Assembly: GCA_000333855.2 (NCBI GenBank)
Contig: CM007319.1
Coordinates: 2,008,282-2,072,281, forward strand
Length of the DNA stretch: 64,000 nt
From: Endotrypanum monterogeii
Taxonomy: Eukaryota; Euglenozoa; Kinetoplastea; Trypanosomatida; Trypanosomatidae
Direction of reading: 5' to 3'
In this document: one piece after another, positions 62,481-64,000 of the stretch
Layout: each line of letters starts with the position of its first letter
How positions within the stretch are numbered: position 1 is the first letter of the stretch
The notes under the pieces: generated by a model
The model's database searches: none
Told to the model about the DNA's origin: nothing
What the model saw: only the letters and a program-made list of their open reading frames with translations
Made by a program: the position numbers and the translations under genes

Positions 62481-63623
62481 CTATTGAATGCCGTACTGGT
62501 GGACCCCCTCACCTCGGGATCCTGTGCGAGACAACTCCTCGAAGGAATATGGTGCACCATTTTGTGGCAAAACATAGCCACCCCTGTAATATTGAAGAGG
62601 ACGGTGCGGATAACCGCCGCCGCCGTGGCCGCGGAAGCTAAGCCACGACGCTCCGCTCAGGTGAACCCCTGCGCGTATATCCCTTTCCGACTTTTGAATG
62701 GTCCTCCTCCCAGAAGATTGCCCCCAACTATAAGCACGTTGAAGAACGATAAGAACCACCGGCACGAGTACAATCAAGAAGATGAGGTACCACATCTGCG
62801 CTGCGCACTGCCCAGGTGAGCCGTCAACCGAAAGCACTTGCGCGTCGCCTTTAAAGAACACTTGCACTCCATTTGTGAGAATGTAGATAATGTTATGCTC
62901 AACCAGCACGGAGGTGAATTGAGCGTAAGTTACGATTTTCGCCAATGTTGCCTCACGGTTGTAGGAGATGACCGTAAACGGCAAGACGTTCACTGTTGTG
63001 GGCGAGCCATTGAAAGCAATTTGAGCCCGTCCCATTGCACCATAGCTAATCAAATCACAATCGGTGGGAAGAAAGCTGCAGAGAGAAGAGCGAAGACGTG
63101 CGCGGGGGTCAGACTCACTGGTGACAGCCGTGTAGAACGTGAGAGACAGGTTACGCCAGCACGTTCCGCTGCTGCCTAGTGGGAGAAAAACATTCCCAAA
63201 GCTACAATTCGATGTGTAGCTTATGACGCTCGGCTGCTGACCAACACTTTGCATGCAGGTATGGCTCAACGCGCCACTGATAATAAGGTCGTTACCTTGT
63301 GCCCAGCCCGTATATGTCACTCTCATCTTTTCGATGGCGGCTTGTACGATTTCCTCGCTCCCAGTTTGCCACATACCCAGCAAGATGACCCAGTGAGGTC
63401 CTACAGCGTGCACATCAGTCGTCAGGGGCGATGTCGGTGCTGCAGCATCCTCGAATACGGTTGTGATGGCATTAATTAGCTCTGTTGTCACCTCAAAGTC
63501 AGAGTTCAGTGTAGCATTATACAGAACAACCTCACCCATAAAATGGGAAGAAACATCAGCCTTTGCAGAACCCACAAATATAGCCAACACTAAAAACATA
63601 ACCAACCGAAATAAGTTGATCAT
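62481..63623 (-). CDS. Type I membrane glycoprotein with signal peptide
   Basis: ATG at 63623 (MINLFRLVMFLVLAIFVGSAKA) gives 380 residues. The first 22 residues form a signal peptide with a likely cleavage after SAKA. The lumenal/extracellular region (about 23-280) has N-glycosylation sequons (NATL, NCSF, NLSL) and several cysteines (CMQS, NCSF, TCWRN, SLCSF, DCDL) that suggest disulphides. One transmembrane helix follows (MWYLIFLIVLVPVVLIVLQRAY, about 286-307). The cytosolic tail of about 70 residues is Arg/Gly/Tyr-rich (GHGGGGYPHRPLQYYRGGYV). I do not recognise the family; such proteins are found in the flagellar pocket, endosomes or lysosomes of trypanosomatids. Confidence 0.72.
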   Translation of the reverse strand: MINLFRLVMFLVLAIFVGSAKADVSSHFMGEVVLYNATLNSDFEVTTELINAITTVFEDAAAPTSPLTTDVHAVGPHWVILLGMWQTGSEEIVQAAIEKMRVTYTGWAQGNDLIISGALSHTCMQSVGQQPSVISYTSNCSFGNVFLPLGSSGTCWRNLSLTFYTAVTSESDPRARLRSSLCSFLPTDCDLISYGAMGRAQIAFNGSPTTVNVLPFTVISYNREATLAKIVTYAQFTSVLVEHNIIYILTNGVQVFFKGDAQVLSVDGSPGQCAAQMWYLIFLIVLVPVVLIVLQRAYSWGQSSGRRTIQKSERDIRAGVHLSGASWLSFRGHGGGGYPHRPLQYYRGGYVLPQNGAPYSFEELSRTGSRGEGVHQYGIQ

Positions 63624-64000
63624 GGCAACTTTCGACCGCTCCTGGAGCGCGGCAAACCAGTATATATATATCACACAAAAACAAAGGGCACCGTGTATTA
63701 CACTGGTGGTGAAACCGTACCTCAGTGGATTATATATATATTATATTTTTTTTAGGTACACTATGGGAAAAAAAATTGAGAGAGGATGCGAAAAAGCTGG
63801 GACAATAATCAAGGAAAAAAACAGTTGATCTTTTCCACAGAGCAGCACAGATAAGCCTGCCCCTTTCACCCCAACATTTTTCTTCCACAGGAAGGAGGAG
63901 AAACACCTTGCGAACCTTGGGTTCAAAGCTTCTGGGTATCAAATTGAGAATTCGCGAGTGTGTGCCTGCACTGGCACGCACAAATAATCGCGAAAGTTCA
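63624..64000. other. Right-hand end of window, upstream of the glycoprotein gene
   Basis: Short (TA)n stretches near 63660-63671 and 63731-63745 and A-runs. No gene is supported; the next gene should lie beyond the edge. Confidence 0.6.

Overview
The window is a trypanosomatid (kinetoplastid) nuclear DNA segment, most like a Leishmania-type member of the Leishmaniinae. Species cannot be fixed from the sequence alone. The reasons are: long intron-less genes all on one strand; intergenic gaps of about 0.7-1.5 kb filled with pyrimidine tracts (transcript sense), homopolymers and CA/TA microsatellites; and kinetoplastid hallmarks such as a VP39-type cap methyltransferase and a PEX11-family glycosomal protein. 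Every supported gene is on the minus strand, so the 64 kb looks like the inside of one polycistronic transcription unit read from high to low coordinates. No strand switch, tRNA or rRNA gene was recognised.

Layout from left to right (the reverse of transcription). 0-6 kb: N-terminal part of an outer-arm dynein intermediate chain (cut by the window edge), then a PPP-family pseudophosphatase whose reading frame is broken into two overlapping segments. 6-17 kb: a very large SZT2-like protein, also in two overlapping frames. 17-25 kb: a DDX56/DBP9-type DEAD-box helicase, an RBBP4/MSI1-type WD40 histone-binding protein and an FHA-domain protein kinase. 25.48-26.33 kb is an 850-base assembly gap flanked by (AT)n. 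26-32 kb: a protein with a ubiquitin-like N-terminus and two neighbouring TFIIS-type genes, one canonical and one divergent. 31.3-35.1 kb holds no recognisable gene. 35-46 kb: a PPP4R4-like HEAT protein, a compact two-module AAA+ ATPase, a phosducin-like protein, an unknown protein and a PEX11-family membrane protein. 46-64 kb: an ankyrin-TPR protein, a WD40 protein, a VP39-like cap 2'-O-methyltransferase, an enkurin-domain protein, a DUF3592-like membrane protein, a RING/tandem-cysteine (MYCBP2-type) E3 ligase, a membrane-anchored J-domain protein and a type I membrane glycoprotein.

As is usual in trypanosomatids, neighbours are not functionally coupled. Themes that recur are flagellum (dynein intermediate chain, enkurin), RNA synthesis and processing (two TFIIS proteins, cap methyltransferase, DBP9 helicase), phosphatase-related proteins (pseudophosphatase, PPP4R4-like subunit) and protein quality control or ubiquitin (RING-TC ligase, J protein, AAA+, phosducin-like chaperone cofactor). 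The most interesting items are the RING/tandem-cysteine ligase, in which a serine stands where the MYCBP2 esterifying cysteine should be; the SZT2-like giant protein; the metal-ligand-poor pseudophosphatase; and the divergent second TFIIS. Start codons were chosen as the first credible ATG. Several longer open frames in this region begin only with TTG or GTG, or run into pyrimidine-tract sequence, and were trimmed.
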